Shown here piece by piece: positions 50,051 to 60,200 of a stretch of DNA of 64,000 bases. The notes under the pieces were generated by a model. It was given only the letters and a program-made list of their open reading frames with translations, ran no database searches and was not told where the DNA came from. A program made the position numbers and the translations under genes. The stretch's first letter is position 1; the number at the start of each line of letters is the position of its first letter. Source of the DNA: Pseudomonas nitroreducens NBRC 12694 (GTDB lineage Bacteria; Pseudomonadota; Gammaproteobacteria; Pseudomonadales; Pseudomonadaceae); contig NZ_BDAI01000013.1 in NCBI RefSeq assembly GCF_002091755.1, positions 77,474-141,473 on the forward strand, written 5' to 3'.

Positions 50051-51520
50051 ATGCTGCGCATCAGCCAAGAAGCCCTCACTTTCGACGACGTCCTCCTGAT
50101 CCCAGGTTATTCGGAAGTCCTGCCCAAGGACGTGAGTCTGAAGACTCGCCTGACCCGTGGCATCGAACTGAACATCCCGCTGGTGTCCGCCGCGATGGAT
50201 ACCGTGACCGAAGCCCGCCTGGCCATCGCCATGGCGCAGGAAGGCGGCATCGGCATCATCCACAAGAACATGAGCATCGAGCAGCAGGCCGCCGAGGTCC
50301 GCAAGGTCAAGAAGCACGAGACCGCGATTGTTCGCGACCCGGTCACCGTGACCCCGTCGACCAAGATCATCGAGCTGCTGCAGATCGCCCGCGAGTACGG
50401 TTTCTCCGGCTTCCCGGTGGTGGAAGAGGGTGAACTGGTCGGTATCGTCACCGGCCGCGACCTGCGCGTGAAGCCGAACATCGGCGACAGCGTGGCCGCG
50501 ATCATGACCCCGAAGGACAAACTGGTCACTGCCCGCGAGAACACCCCGCTGGAAGAGATCAAGGCGGCGCTCTACGAGAACCGCATCGAGAAGATGCTGA
50601 TCGTCGACGAGAACTTCTACCTCACTGGCCTGGTGACCTTCCGCGACATCGAGAAGGCCAAGATCTACCCGCTGGCGTCCAAGGATGACCTGGGCCGCCT
50701 GCGCGTCGGCGCTGCGGTCGGCACTGGCGCCGATACCGGCGAGCGTGTTTCCGCCCTGGTCGCGGCCGGCGTTGACGTGGTTGTCGTCGATACCGCCCAC
50801 GGCCACTCCAAAGGCGTGATCGATCGCGTCCGCTGGGTCAAGGAAACCTTCCCGCAAGTCCAGGTCATCGGCGGCAACATCGCCACCGGCGAAGCGGCCA
50901 AGGCACTGGCTGACGCTGGCGCCGACGCCGTCAAGGTCGGCATCGGCCCGGGCTCCATCTGCACCACCCGTATCGTCGCTGGCGTCGGCGTGCCGCAGAT
51001 CTCCGCCATCGCCAACGTCGCCGCTGCCCTGGAAGGCACCGGCGTTCCGCTGATCGCCGACGGCGGCATCCGCTTCTCCGGCGACCTGGCCAAAGCCATG
51101 GTGGCTGGCGCCTACTGCGTGATGATGGGTTCGATGTTCGCCGGTACCGAAGAAGCGCCGGGCGAGATCGAGCTGTTCCAGGGTCGCTCCTACAAGTCCT
51201 ACCGTGGCATGGGCTCCCTGGGCGCCATGGCCGGTTCCACCGGTTCCTCCGACCGCTACTTCCAGGACGCCTCCGCCGGCGCCGAGAAGCTGGTACCCGA
51301 AGGCATCGAAGGCCGCGTGCCCTATAAAGGACAGCTGACCGCCATCGTCCACCAGCTGATGGGTGGCCTGCGCGCCGCCATGGGCTACACCGGCAGCGCC
51401 GATATCCAGGACATGCGCACCAAGCCGCAGTTCGTGCGCATCACCGGCGCCGGCATGGCCGAGTCCCACGTCCACGATGTACAGATCACCAAGGAAGCCC
51501 CGAACTACCGCGTAGGTTGA
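50051..51520 (+). CDS. guaB: Inosine-5'-monophosphate dehydrogenase
   Basis: A 489-residue IMPDH that oxidises IMP to XMP with NAD, the committed step of GMP synthesis. Two CBS domains lie at ~95-205 (VTVTPSTKIIELLQIAREYG...); the catalytic Cys loop is GIGPGSICTTRIVAGVGVPQ, and the flap has YRGMGSLGAMAG. The start MLRISQEALTFDDVLLIPGY is canonical; a longer frame from 50012 overlaps the promoter. guaA follows after 81 bp containing a strong hairpin. Confidence 0.98.
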   Translation: MLRISQEALTFDDVLLIPGYSEVLPKDVSLKTRLTRGIELNIPLVSAAMDTVTEARLAIAMAQEGGIGIIHKNMSIEQQAAEVRKVKKHETAIVRDPVTVTPSTKIIELLQIAREYGFSGFPVVEEGELVGIVTGRDLRVKPNIGDSVAAIMTPKDKLVTARENTPLEEIKAALYENRIEKMLIVDENFYLTGLVTFRDIEKAKIYPLASKDDLGRLRVGAAVGTGADTGERVSALVAAGVDVVVVDTAHGHSKGVIDRVRWVKETFPQVQVIGGNIATGEAAKALADAGADAVKVGIGPGSICTTRIVAGVGVPQISAIANVAAALEGTGVPLIADGGIRFSGDLAKAMVAGAYCVMMGSMFAGTEEAPGEIELFQGRSYKSYRGMGSLGAMAGSTGSSDRYFQDASAGAEKLVPEGIEGRVPYKGQLTAIVHQLMGGLRAAMGYTGSADIQDMRTKPQFVRITGAGMAESHVHDVQITKEAPNYRVG

Positions 51521-51541
51521 GGGTTTCAGGTTAATGAGTCG

Positions 51542-51576
51542 GACACGGGGCTGGTTGATACAGCCCCGTGTCGTTT
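51542..51576 (+). terminator. Hairpin (possible attenuator) between guaB and guaA
   Basis: GACACGGGGCT (51542-51552), nine-base loop, AGCCCCGTGTC (51562-51572), then GTTTAAG. A perfect 11-bp stem with a short T-run suggests partial termination that would lower guaA relative to guaB. Confidence 0.65.
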
Positions 51577-51601
51577 AAGAATTTCGCTACGAGAGATGGC
51601 C

Positions 51602-53179
51602 ATGGCCCAAGACATTCACGCTCACCGGATCCTGATCCTCGACTTCGGCTCCCAGTACACCCAGCTGATCGCCCGCCGCGTCCGCGAGATCGGCGTGTAC
51701 TGCGAGATCCATCCGTTCGACATGAGCGACGACGAGGTTCGTGCCTTCGCCCCGCGCGGCGTCATCCTGGCCGGCGGCCCGGAGTCGGTGCACGAGGCCA
51801 ACAGCCCGCGCGCGCCGCAGGCGGTGTTCGACCTCAAGGTGCCGCTGTTCGGTATCTGCTACGGCATGCAGACCATGGCCGAGCAGATGGGCGGCAAGGT
51901 GCTGGGTTCGGACCTGCGCGAGTTCGGCTACGCCCGCGTCGACGTAGTCGGCAAGGCCCGCCTGCTCGACGGCATCGAAGATCACGTGGATGAGGACGGC
52001 GTCTTCGGCCTCGACGTGTGGATGAGCCACGGCGACAAGGTTACCGAGATTCCGGCCGGCTTCCACATCCTCGCCAGCACCCCGAGCTGCCCGATCGCCG
52101 CCATGGCGGACGATGCCCGTGGCTACTACGGCGTGCAGTTCCATCCGGAAGTGACCCACACCAAGCAGGGCGGTCGCATCCTCTCGCGCTTCGTGCTGGA
52201 CATCTGCGGCTGCGAAGCCCTGTGGACTCCGTCCAACATCGTCAACGACGCCATCGCCACCGTGCGTGCCCAGGTCGGCAACTCCAAAGTGCTGCTGGGC
52301 CTGTCCGGCGGCGTGGACTCCTCGGTGGTCGCAGCCCTGCTGCACAAGGCCATCGGCGACCAGCTGACCTGCGTCTTCGTCGACAACGGCCTGCTGCGCC
52401 TGCACGAGGGTGACCAGGTGATGGCCATGTTCGCCGAGAACATGGGCGTCAAGGTGATCCGCGCCAACGCCGAAGAGAAGTTCCTCAGCCGTCTGGCCGG
52501 CGTCAGTGACCCGGAGCAGAAGCGCAAGATCATTGGCGGCAGCTTCATCGAAGTCTTCGATGAGGAAGCCACCAAGCTGAAGGACGTGAAGTTCCTCGCC
52601 CAGGGCACCATCTACCCCGACGTGATCGAGTCGGCCGGCGCCAAGACCGGCAAGGCCCACGTGATCAAGTCGCACCACAACGTCGGCGGCCTGCCCGAGG
52701 ACATGCAGTTCGAACTGGTCGAGCCGCTGCGCGAGCTGTTCAAGGACGAAGTCCGCAAGATCGGCCTGGAGCTGGGCCTGCCCTACGACATGGTCTACCG
52801 CCATCCGTTCCCGGGCCCGGGCCTGGGCGTGCGCATCCTCGGCGAGGTGAAGAAGGAGTACGCCGACCTGCTGCGTCGCGCGGACCACATCTTCATCGAA
52901 GAGCTGCGCAACTTCGACTGGTACCACAAGACCAGCCAGGCCTTCGTGGTGTTCCAGCCGGTGAAATCCGTCGGCGTGGTCGGCGATGGCCGCCGTTACG
53001 CCTGGGTCGTTGCGCTGCGCGCCGTGGAAACCATCGACTTCATGACCGCTCGCTGGGCGCACCTGCCGTACGAGCTGCTGGAGAAGGTCTCGAATCGCAT
53101 CATCAACGAGATCGACGGCATCTCCCGCGTCACCTACGACGTGTCGAGCAAGCCGCCAGCCACCATCGAGTGGGAATGA
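51602..53179 (+). CDS. guaA: GMP synthase (glutamine-hydrolysing)
   Basis: A 525-residue enzyme. The class I glutaminase has its Cys in FGICYGMQTMAEQMGG with His/Glu in VQFHPEVTHT; the ATP pyrophosphatase loop is LLGLSGGVDSSVVAALLH; the C-terminal dimer domain ends KPPATIEWE. The start at 51602 (MAQDIHAHRILILDFGSQYT) has GAGAG six bases away; ATG 51596 abuts it and is less likely. Confidence 0.98.
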   Translation: MAQDIHAHRILILDFGSQYTQLIARRVREIGVYCEIHPFDMSDDEVRAFAPRGVILAGGPESVHEANSPRAPQAVFDLKVPLFGICYGMQTMAEQMGGKVLGSDLREFGYARVDVVGKARLLDGIEDHVDEDGVFGLDVWMSHGDKVTEIPAGFHILASTPSCPIAAMADDARGYYGVQFHPEVTHTKQGGRILSRFVLDICGCEALWTPSNIVNDAIATVRAQVGNSKVLLGLSGGVDSSVVAALLHKAIGDQLTCVFVDNGLLRLHEGDQVMAMFAENMGVKVIRANAEEKFLSRLAGVSDPEQKRKIIGGSFIEVFDEEATKLKDVKFLAQGTIYPDVIESAGAKTGKAHVIKSHHNVGGLPEDMQFELVEPLRELFKDEVRKIGLELGLPYDMVYRHPFPGPGLGVRILGEVKKEYADLLRRADHIFIEELRNFDWYHKTSQAFVVFQPVKSVGVVGDGRRYAWVVALRAVETIDFMTARWAHLPYELLEKVSNRIINEIDGISRVTYDVSSKPPATIEWE

Positions 53180-53219
53180 TCGGAGACGTCTAAAACCTGC
53201 TTTGATCTGCTGCGCGTCG

Positions 53220-53302
53220 GCCGTAGGGCGTTGGAAAGCGCCCTCAGGTGCCCATTTACAGCTGTAAACTCCGCTCTTCGGGCGCTTTCCGCCTACTACG
53301 GC
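53220..53302. repeat. Nested inverted repeat (cruciform) downstream of guaA
   Basis: GCCGTAG (53220-53226) pairs with CTACGGC (53296-53302), GGAAAGCGCCC (53233-53243) with GGGCGCTTTCC (53280-53290), and the centre is a 14-bp palindrome TTTACAGCTGTAAA (53255-53268). The three nested dyads span 83 bp. It resembles a REP/MITE-like unit or a structured RNA more than a plain terminator. Confidence 0.6.
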
Positions 53303-53344
53303 TCTAGCTCGCGAGATCGAATTCAGGTTTTAACGTTTCCTTAA

Positions 53345-53376
53345 CGAGGAAAGCGGCAATCTCGCCGCTTTCTTCG
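53345..53376 (+). terminator. Probable guaBA terminator
   Basis: GAAAGCGGC (53349-53357), loop AATCTC, GCCGCTTTC (53364-53372), followed by TTCG. Nine-bp perfect stem, short T-run. Confidence 0.5.
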
Positions 53377-53574
53377 ACAGGCGAGGACGGGGATACCTGT
53401 CCTTGACCTGGCGCATGAGAGGCGTTTGCGCCTTCATGCACAGTTGCCTTCTGCTTCCTATGTGGGAAGCGGAGCAATGCAGCCGGCCGCAAGAGCCTGG
53501 CGCCGGGCGCGAACGCGCCAACCTCCGTGAAAGCCGATGGGGTCGCAAGTCCCTTGTTCGAGGAGTCTGGACCC

Positions 53575-54978
53575 ATGTCGTTTACCCGTAGACAAGTACT
53601 CGGTGGCCTCGCTGGCCTGGCCGTCGTCGGCCTGGGCGCCGGTGGCGCGCGCATCTGGCTGGCGCGCCCGCAGGTAGCCGCCGAGCATGATTACGAACTG
53701 ATCGCCGCGCCGCTGGACCTGGAGCTGGTGCCCGGCCACAAGACCCCTGGTCTGGGTTATGGCGGCCAGGCACCCGGTGTGGAAATCCGTGCGCGCCAGG
53801 GCGACTGGCTGCGCGTGCGCTTCACCAACAAGCTGGACGAGCCGACCACCATCCACTGGCACGGCATCCGCCTGCCCATCGAGATGGACGGCGTGCCCTA
53901 CATCTCGCAGCCGCCGGTGCAGCCGGGCGAGAGCTTCATCTACCAGTTCAAGACGCCGGACGCCGGCAGCTACTGGTACCACCCGCACCTGATGAGCAGC
54001 GAGCAACTGGGCCGCGGCCTGGTCGGGCCGCTGATCATCGACGAGCGCGAGCCCTCCGAGTTCACCAGCGAAAAGATCCTCAACCTGAAGACCTGGCACG
54101 TGGACGAGGAGGGCAACTTCACGGCCTTCAGCGTACCGCGCGAGGCCGCGCGCGAAGGGACTCGCGGACGCCTGTCGACCATCAACGGCGAACGTACCCC
54201 GGTGATCGAATTGCCGGCCGGCGAGATCGTCCGCGTGCGTATCCTCAACGTCGACAACACCGTGACCTACCGCCTCAACCTGCCGGACGCCGAGGCGAAG
54301 ATCTATGCCATCGACGGCCACCCGGTGGAGCCGCGCGATTTCGGCAAGGGTCCGAATGACCAGTACTGGATCGGCCCGGGCATGCGCCTGGAACTGGGCA
54401 TCCGCGGCCCGGCGGAAGGCGCCGAGCTGTCTCTGCGCAATGGCCCGGTGCGTCTGGCGACCATCCGTGGCGTCGCCAACCCGAAAGCGCCCACCGCCAA
54501 GTGGCCGGCGCCGCTGCCGCGCAACCCGGTGGCCGAGCCGGACCTGAAGAACGCCGAGACCATCAACTTCAAATTCGAGTGGGTCGGCGCCATGTCCGAC
54601 TACTCCAAGGGGCAGTCGGCGCCGTCGCTGTGGCAGATCAACGGCGTGGCCTGGCAGGGCGGTGAGGAGCACAAGCACAACGCGCCGCCGCTGGCCAAGC
54701 TCAAGGAAGGCAACAGCTATATCTTCGTGCTGCGCAACATGACCCAGTACCAGCATCCGATCCACCTGCACGGCATGGCCTTCAAGGTGCTGGATTCGGA
54801 TCGCCGCGACATCATCCCGTACTTCACCGACACCTACCTGCTGGGCAAGAATGAGACGGCACGCGTGGCGCTGGTGGCGGATAACCCCGGCCTGTGGATG
54901 TTCCACTGCCACGTGATCGATCACATGGAGACCGGGCTGATGGGAACCATCGCGGTGGGCGAGGCATGGTGCGGCTGA
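53575..54978 (+). CDS. Tat-exported multicopper oxidase
   Basis: A 467-residue periplasmic multicopper oxidase. The twin-arginine signal FTRRQVLGGLAGLAVVGLG shows folded export. The four copper motifs are TIHWHGIRLP, GSYWYHPHLMS, HPIHLHGMAF and FHCHVIDHMETGLMG, so all trinuclear and type-1 ligands including the axial Met are present. Like CueO/PcoA relatives it probably oxidises Cu(I) or phenolic substrates. AGGAG is nine bases before ATG 53575. Its 3' end overlaps tadA by 13 bases, an unusual coupling. Confidence 0.93.
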   Translation: MSFTRRQVLGGLAGLAVVGLGAGGARIWLARPQVAAEHDYELIAAPLDLELVPGHKTPGLGYGGQAPGVEIRARQGDWLRVRFTNKLDEPTTIHWHGIRLPIEMDGVPYISQPPVQPGESFIYQFKTPDAGSYWYHPHLMSSEQLGRGLVGPLIIDEREPSEFTSEKILNLKTWHVDEEGNFTAFSVPREAAREGTRGRLSTINGERTPVIELPAGEIVRVRILNVDNTVTYRLNLPDAEAKIYAIDGHPVEPRDFGKGPNDQYWIGPGMRLELGIRGPAEGAELSLRNGPVRLATIRGVANPKAPTAKWPAPLPRNPVAEPDLKNAETINFKFEWVGAMSDYSKGQSAPSLWQINGVAWQGGEEHKHNAPPLAKLKEGNSYIFVLRNMTQYQHPIHLHGMAFKVLDSDRRDIIPYFTDTYLLGKNETARVALVADNPGLWMFHCHVIDHMETGLMGTIAVGEAWCG

Positions 54979-55484
54979 CCAACAGCAAGGGGCATCCGAC
55001 GGTGAAGGGGCTGGCGCCGGTCATCGACCGCAGCCAGGACATCCCCTTCATGCGTGAAGCCATGGCTCTGGCCGAGCAGGGCGCGGCGCTGGGCGAAGTG
55101 CCCGTGGGCGCCGTGCTGGTGCTGGACGGCCAGGTCATCGGCCGAGGCTTCAACCGCCCGATCACCTCCCACGACCCCAGCGCCCATGCGGAAATGGTCG
55201 CCATCCGCGAGGCCGCCGCCGCCGCGCAGAACTACCGACTGCCCGGCAGCACGCTCTATGTCACCCTCGAACCCTGCAGCATGTGCGCCGGCCTGCTGGT
55301 GCACTCGCGCATCCAGCGCGTGGTGTTCGGCGCCACCGAGCCCAAGTCGGGCGTGGTGGTCAGCCGGGGCAACTTCTTCGAACAGGGCTTCCTCAACCAC
55401 CGGGTGCTGGTGGAAGGTGGAGTGCTGGGAGAGGAATGCAGCGCGATGCTCTCTGCCTTCTTCAAGGCGCGTCGCAAGGGCTGA
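54966..55484 (+). CDS. tadA: tRNA-specific adenosine deaminase TadA
   Basis: A 172-residue zinc deaminase that converts A34 to inosine in tRNA-Arg(ACG). Zn ligands and the catalytic Glu are in PSAHAEMVAIRE and LEPCSMCAGLLVHSRI. ATG 54966 lies inside the oxidase 3' end; GTG 55002, closer to the conserved VIDRSQDIPFMREAM block, is an alternative that gives a family-average length of 160. All catalytic residues present. Confidence 0.94.
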   Translation: MVRLTNSKGHPTVKGLAPVIDRSQDIPFMREAMALAEQGAALGEVPVGAVLVLDGQVIGRGFNRPITSHDPSAHAEMVAIREAAAAAQNYRLPGSTLYVTLEPCSMCAGLLVHSRIQRVVFGATEPKSGVVVSRGNFFEQGFLNHRVLVEGGVLGEECSAMLSAFFKARRKG

Positions 55485-55526
55485 GCACTTCTGGAGTTGT
55501 AGGAGCGCGAGTCGGCGTGGATCAGC

Positions 55527-57005
55527 TCAGAGCTTCTGATCCCGCCCGTCGTCGTCATCGTCGGGCTTGGTCTTGTTCACGCCCGGCAGGTGCAGGCCGC
55601 TCTCGGCGAGCTGGCCGCCTTCCATCTGCGGCTGGGTTACCCAGGTGAGGATGTCGTAGTAGCGGCGCACGTTCTGCACGAAGTGCACCGTCTCGCCGCC
55701 GCGCGCATAGCCGTAGCGGGTCTTGCGGTAGTACTGCTTCTGCGACAGGCGCGGCAGCATCTTCTTCACATCCAGCCACTTGTTCGGGTTGAGGCCCTGC
55801 TGCTCGGCCATCTTGCGCGCGTCGTCGAGGTGCGCGCCGCCGATGTTGTAGGCGGCCAGGGCGAACCACATGCGGTCCGGGTCCTTGATGCTGTCGGGCA
55901 GCTCGTCCTTGATCTGCACGTAGTACTTGCTGCCGCCCTGGATGCTCTGCTTCGGGTCCAGGCGATTGGCCACGCCCATGGCCTGGGCGGTGCGGTTGGT
56001 CAGCATCATCAGGCCGCGCACGCCGGTCTTGGAGGTCGCGTCGGGCTGCCACATCGACTCCTGGTAGCCGATGGCCGCCAGCAGGCGCCAGTCTGCCTCG
56101 AGCTTGGTACCGCTCTGGCGGAAGTGCTGTTCGTACTTGGGCAGGCGTTGCTGCAGATGCTGGGCGAAGGTGTAGGCGCCGACATAACCGAGCACGTCCA
56201 CATGGCCGTAATAGCGGTCCTTCAGGCGCTGCAGCAGACCATCCTGCTTGGCCTTGTCGAGGAAGGCGTTGACCTTCTCCAGCAGGCTGTTGTCATCCCC
56301 GGCCGGCAGCGCCCAGGCCAACCCCTTGGCGTCGCCAAGGTCGAAGGCGACACGAACGTTGGGGAAATACACCTGGTTCATTGCCAGTTCGTTGGAGTCG
56401 ACCAGGGTCAGGTCGATCTCGCCGACGTCCACCATGCGCAGCAGGTCGACCATTTCGTCGGCATCGGATTCGCGGTACTCCAGCTTGGGGTACTGCTTCT
56501 TCAGTTCGGCCAGTTGCGCGGCGTGGCTGCTGCCTTTCAGGACGACGATGCGCTTGCCCACCAGGTCGTCCGGGCGGGTAGGGCGCTGGGCACCGTTGCG
56601 GTAGACAACCTGCGGGGTGACGTCGAGGTAGGAGTGCGAGTAGCGCACCTGGCTATCGCGTTCGCCGCCCGGCGTCAGTCCGGCGGCAGCCAGGTTCGGC
56701 CCGCCGTCGCGGCCGATGCGATCATAGAGGTCGTCGATGTTGTCGGCGGTTTCGATCTGCAGCTGTACGCCCAGGCTGTCGGCAAAGCGCTTGGCCAGCT
56801 CGTACTCGAAGCCGGTGTCGCCGTTGCGGTCCTGGAAGTAGGTGGCCGGACTGTTGCGGGTGATCACGCGCAGCACGCCGTCCTTCTGCACGCGCTCGAG
56901 GGCCGTCGGGGCTTTCGCCTCGCTACAGCCGCAAAGCAGCAGAAAGATACAGGTCGCCAAGATCCAGGCGGTGCAGCGCACACGGGACACAGTCAGGGCA
57001 AGCAT
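55527..57005 (-). CDS. mltF: Membrane-bound lytic murein transglycosylase F
   Basis: A 492-residue lipoprotein with a lipobox in LLLCGCSEAKAP (Cys near residue 27). Residues ~40-270 are a periplasmic solute-binding (SBP_bac_3) domain that senses muropeptides; the C-terminal SLT domain has the catalytic Glu in AIGYQESMWQPDATSKTGVR and the AALAAYNIGGAHLDDA motif. MltF cleaves peptidoglycan glycan strands to anhydromuropeptides. The start 57005 lacks a strong ribosome site but fits the signal peptide; it is divergent from purL. Confidence 0.95.
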   Translation of the reverse strand: MLALTVSRVRCTAWILATCIFLLLCGCSEAKAPTALERVQKDGVLRVITRNSPATYFQDRNGDTGFEYELAKRFADSLGVQLQIETADNIDDLYDRIGRDGGPNLAAAGLTPGGERDSQVRYSHSYLDVTPQVVYRNGAQRPTRPDDLVGKRIVVLKGSSHAAQLAELKKQYPKLEYRESDADEMVDLLRMVDVGEIDLTLVDSNELAMNQVYFPNVRVAFDLGDAKGLAWALPAGDDNSLLEKVNAFLDKAKQDGLLQRLKDRYYGHVDVLGYVGAYTFAQHLQQRLPKYEQHFRQSGTKLEADWRLLAAIGYQESMWQPDATSKTGVRGLMMLTNRTAQAMGVANRLDPKQSIQGGSKYYVQIKDELPDSIKDPDRMWFALAAYNIGGAHLDDARKMAEQQGLNPNKWLDVKKMLPRLSQKQYYRKTRYGYARGGETVHFVQNVRRYYDILTWVTQPQMEGGQLAESGLHLPGVNKTKPDDDDDGRDQKL

Positions 57006-57238
57006 CAGGGCAGTATACGCAAAGGCAGTTGTGCGCCATATCTCGACAGCCGACGGCTTCTCTGCTAGCTGGCGCGCCGTTCGTCGGCCTGTCGGACACG
57101 GAGGCCCGGACGCAAGCGCTCGCGCGGCCGTCGCTCGAAGGCATTCGAAGATGAATGGCGATTTTCGCGGGAGCAACGGCAAGGAAGGCGCTTGAGAGCT
57201 GCCGCCACGCAGCGCTTTACGGTAGAATGCACGGCCTC

Positions 57239-57264
57239 TGTGGGCCGGCCCGTCCGGCCCCACA
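57239..57264 (+). repeat. Hairpin in the purL leader
   Basis: TGTGGGCCGG (57239-57248), loop CCCGT, CCGGCCCCACA (57254-57264, one bulged C), 31 bases before the purL ATG. Upstream, TAGAAT at 57223-57228 is a possible -10. There is no T-run; it may affect leader stability or act as an operator. Confidence 0.45.
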
Positions 57265-57295
57265 CACTTCCCCGTCTCCAGAGGCTGTTCCGACA

Positions 57296-60200
57296 ATGCT
57301 GATCCTGCGCGGTGCTCCCGCCCTTTCCGCTTTCCGCCACGGCAAACTGCTCGACCTGCTGACCCAGCATGTGCCCGCCGTCACCGGGCTGTATGCCGAG
57401 TTTGCGCACTTCGCCGAGGTCACCGGAGCCCTCAACGCCGAGGAAGAACAAGTCCTGGCGCGCCTGCTGAAATACGGCCCGAGCGTCCCGGTGCAGGAGC
57501 CCGCCGGCCGTCTGTTCCTGGTGGTGCCGCGCTTCGGCACCATCTCGCCCTGGTCGAGCAAGGCCTCGGACATCGCCCGCAACTGCGGCCTGGCCAAGAT
57601 CGAGCGCATCGAGCGCGGCATCGCCTACTACGTCAGCGGTGAGCTGAGCGAGGCCGACGTACAAGCCGTTGCCGCCCGCCTGCACGACCGCATGACCCAA
57701 CTGGTTCTGAGCCAGCTCGAAGAGGCTTCCGCCCTGTTCAGCCACGCCCAGCCCAAGCCGCTGACCGTGGTGGACATCCTTGCCGGCGGTCGCGCCGCGC
57801 TAGAGAAGGCCAACCTTGAGCTGGGCCTGGCCCTGGCCGACGATGAGATCGACTACCTGGTGAAAAGCTTCGTCGAGATGGGTCGCAACCCGCACGACGT
57901 CGAGCTGATGATGTTCGCCCAGGCCAACTCCGAGCACTGCCGCCACAAGATCTTCAACGCCAGTTGGGACATCGACGGCCAGTCGCAGGACAAGAGCCTG
58001 TTCGGCATGATCAAGAACACCTATGAAATGCACCGCGAAGGCGTGCTGTCCGCGTACAAGGACAACGCTGCGGTCATGAAAGGCTACGTCGCCGGCCGCT
58101 TCTACCCGAACGCGGAAACCCGCGAGTACGCGGCGAGCGAAGAGCCCGTGCATATCCTGATGAAGGTGGAGACCCACAACCACCCGACCGCCATCGCTCC
58201 CTTCCCCGGCGCCTCCACCGGCTCCGGCGGCGAGATCCGCGACGAAGGCGCAACCGGCCGCGGTGCCAAGCCGAAGGCCGGCCTGGTCGGCTTCACCGTC
58301 TCCAACCTGAACATCCCCGGCTTCGAGCAGCCCTGGGAAGTGCCCTACGGCAAGCCCGAGCGCATCGTCACTCCGCTGGACATCATGATCGAAGGCCCGT
58401 TGGGCGGCGCCGCGTTCAACAACGAATTCGGCCGCCCAAACCTGGCCGGTTATTTCCGTACCTTCGAGCAGGCCATCGCCACTCCGCGTGGTGAGGAAGT
58501 CCGTGGTTACCACAAGCCGATCATGATCGCCGGCGGCCTGGGCAACATCCGCGAAGACCACGTGCAGAAGGGCGAGATCTCGGTCGGCGCCAAGCTGATC
58601 GTACTCGGCGGCCCGGCCATGCTGATCGGCCTGGGCGGCGGCGCCGCGTCCTCCATGGCCACCGGCGCGTCCGCCGCTGACCTGGACTTCGCCTCGGTGC
58701 AGCGCGAGAACCCGGAAATGGAGCGCCGTTGCCAGGAGGTCATCGACCGCTGCTGGCAGATGGGCGAGAACAACCCGATCAAGTTCATCCACGACGTGGG
58801 CGCGGGCGGCATCTCCAACGCCCTGCCGGAACTGATCAACGACGGCGGCCGTGGCGGCCGCTTCGAACTGCGCGCCGTGCCCAACGACGAGCCGGGCATG
58901 AGCCCGCTGGAAATCTGGTGCAACGAGTCGCAGGAACGCTACGTGATGTCGGTCGACGCCGCCGACTTCGAGACCTTCAAGGCCATCTGCGAGCGCGAGC
59001 GCTGCCCGTTCGCCGTGGTCGGTGAAGCCACCGAAGAGAAGCAGCTGACCGTCGCCGACAGCCACTTCGGCAACAATCCGGTGGACATGCCGCTGGAAGT
59101 ACTGCTGGGCAAGCCGCCGCGCATGCACCGTTCGGTCACCCGCGAAGCCGAACTGGGCGATGACTTCGCCACTGTCGGCCTGGACCTGACCGAGTCCACT
59201 CAGCGTGTGCTGCGTCACCCGGCCGTGGCCAGCAAGAACTTCCTGATCACCATCGGCGACCGCACCATCACCGGCCTCGTGGCGCGCGACCAGTTGGTCG
59301 GCCCGTGGCAGGTGCCGGTGGCCGACTGCGCCGTCACCGCCACCAGCTTCGACGTCTACACCGGTGAAGCCATGGCGATGGGCGAGCGCACTCCGCTGGC
59401 CCTGATCGACGCCCCGGCCTCCGGCCGCATGGCGATCGGTGAGACCATCACCAACCTGGCCGCCGCGAGCATCGACAAGATCTCCGAGATCAAGCTCTCC
59501 GCCAACTGGATGGCCGCTGCCGGCCACCCGGGCGAAGACGCGCGCCTGTACGACACCGTCAAGGCTGTCGGTATGGAACTGTGTCCGGCGCTGGGCATCA
59601 CCATCCCGGTGGGCAAGGACTCCATGTCCATGAAGACCCGCTGGCAGGATGGCGACGCCGAGAAGAGCGTGACCTCGCCGATGTCGCTGATCATCTCCGG
59701 CTTTGCCCCGGTCAACGACGTACGCAAGACCCTGACCCCGCAACTGCGCCTGGACAAGGGCGAGACCGACCTGATCGCCATCGATCTGGGCCGTGGCAAG
59801 AACCGCATGGGCGGCTCCATCCTCGCCCAGGTCAACGGCCGGATCGGCCGCGCTGCGCCGGACGTCGACGATGCCGAAGACCTGAAGGCCTTCTTCGCTG
59901 TGATCCAGGGCCTGAACGCCGACGGCCACCTGCTGGCCTACCACGACCGTTCCGACGGTGGCCTGATGGCCACCGTGGTGGAAATGGCCTTCGCCGGTCA
60001 TTGCGGTCTGGACCTGAACCTCGACGCGCTGGCCGACAGCCGTGACGAGCTGACCGCCGCCCTGTTCAACGAAGAGCTGGGCGCCGTCATCCAGGTTCGC
60101 TCCGCCGCCACCCCGGAAGTGCTGGCCCAGTTCAGCGCTGCCGGCCTGGAAGACTGCGTCGCCGTCATCGGCCAGCCGGTCAACGGCGCCGAGATCAACC

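Larger units (their letters stand above)
53180..53574. other. 395-bp gap with large cruciform and terminator, no gene
   Basis: Between guaA and the multicopper oxidase. It holds the nested inverted repeat at 53220-53302, a terminator-like stem at 53349-53372 and otherwise no credible coding frame. A minus-strand frame from 53654 to 53304 lacks a ribosome site, overlaps the terminator and looks like a shadow. Confidence 0.6.

Noticed and set aside
53304..53654. 116-codon minus-strand frame in the guaA-oxidase gap
   Set aside because: Overlaps the oxidase signal peptide and a terminator stem, no ribosome site, no recognisable domain.
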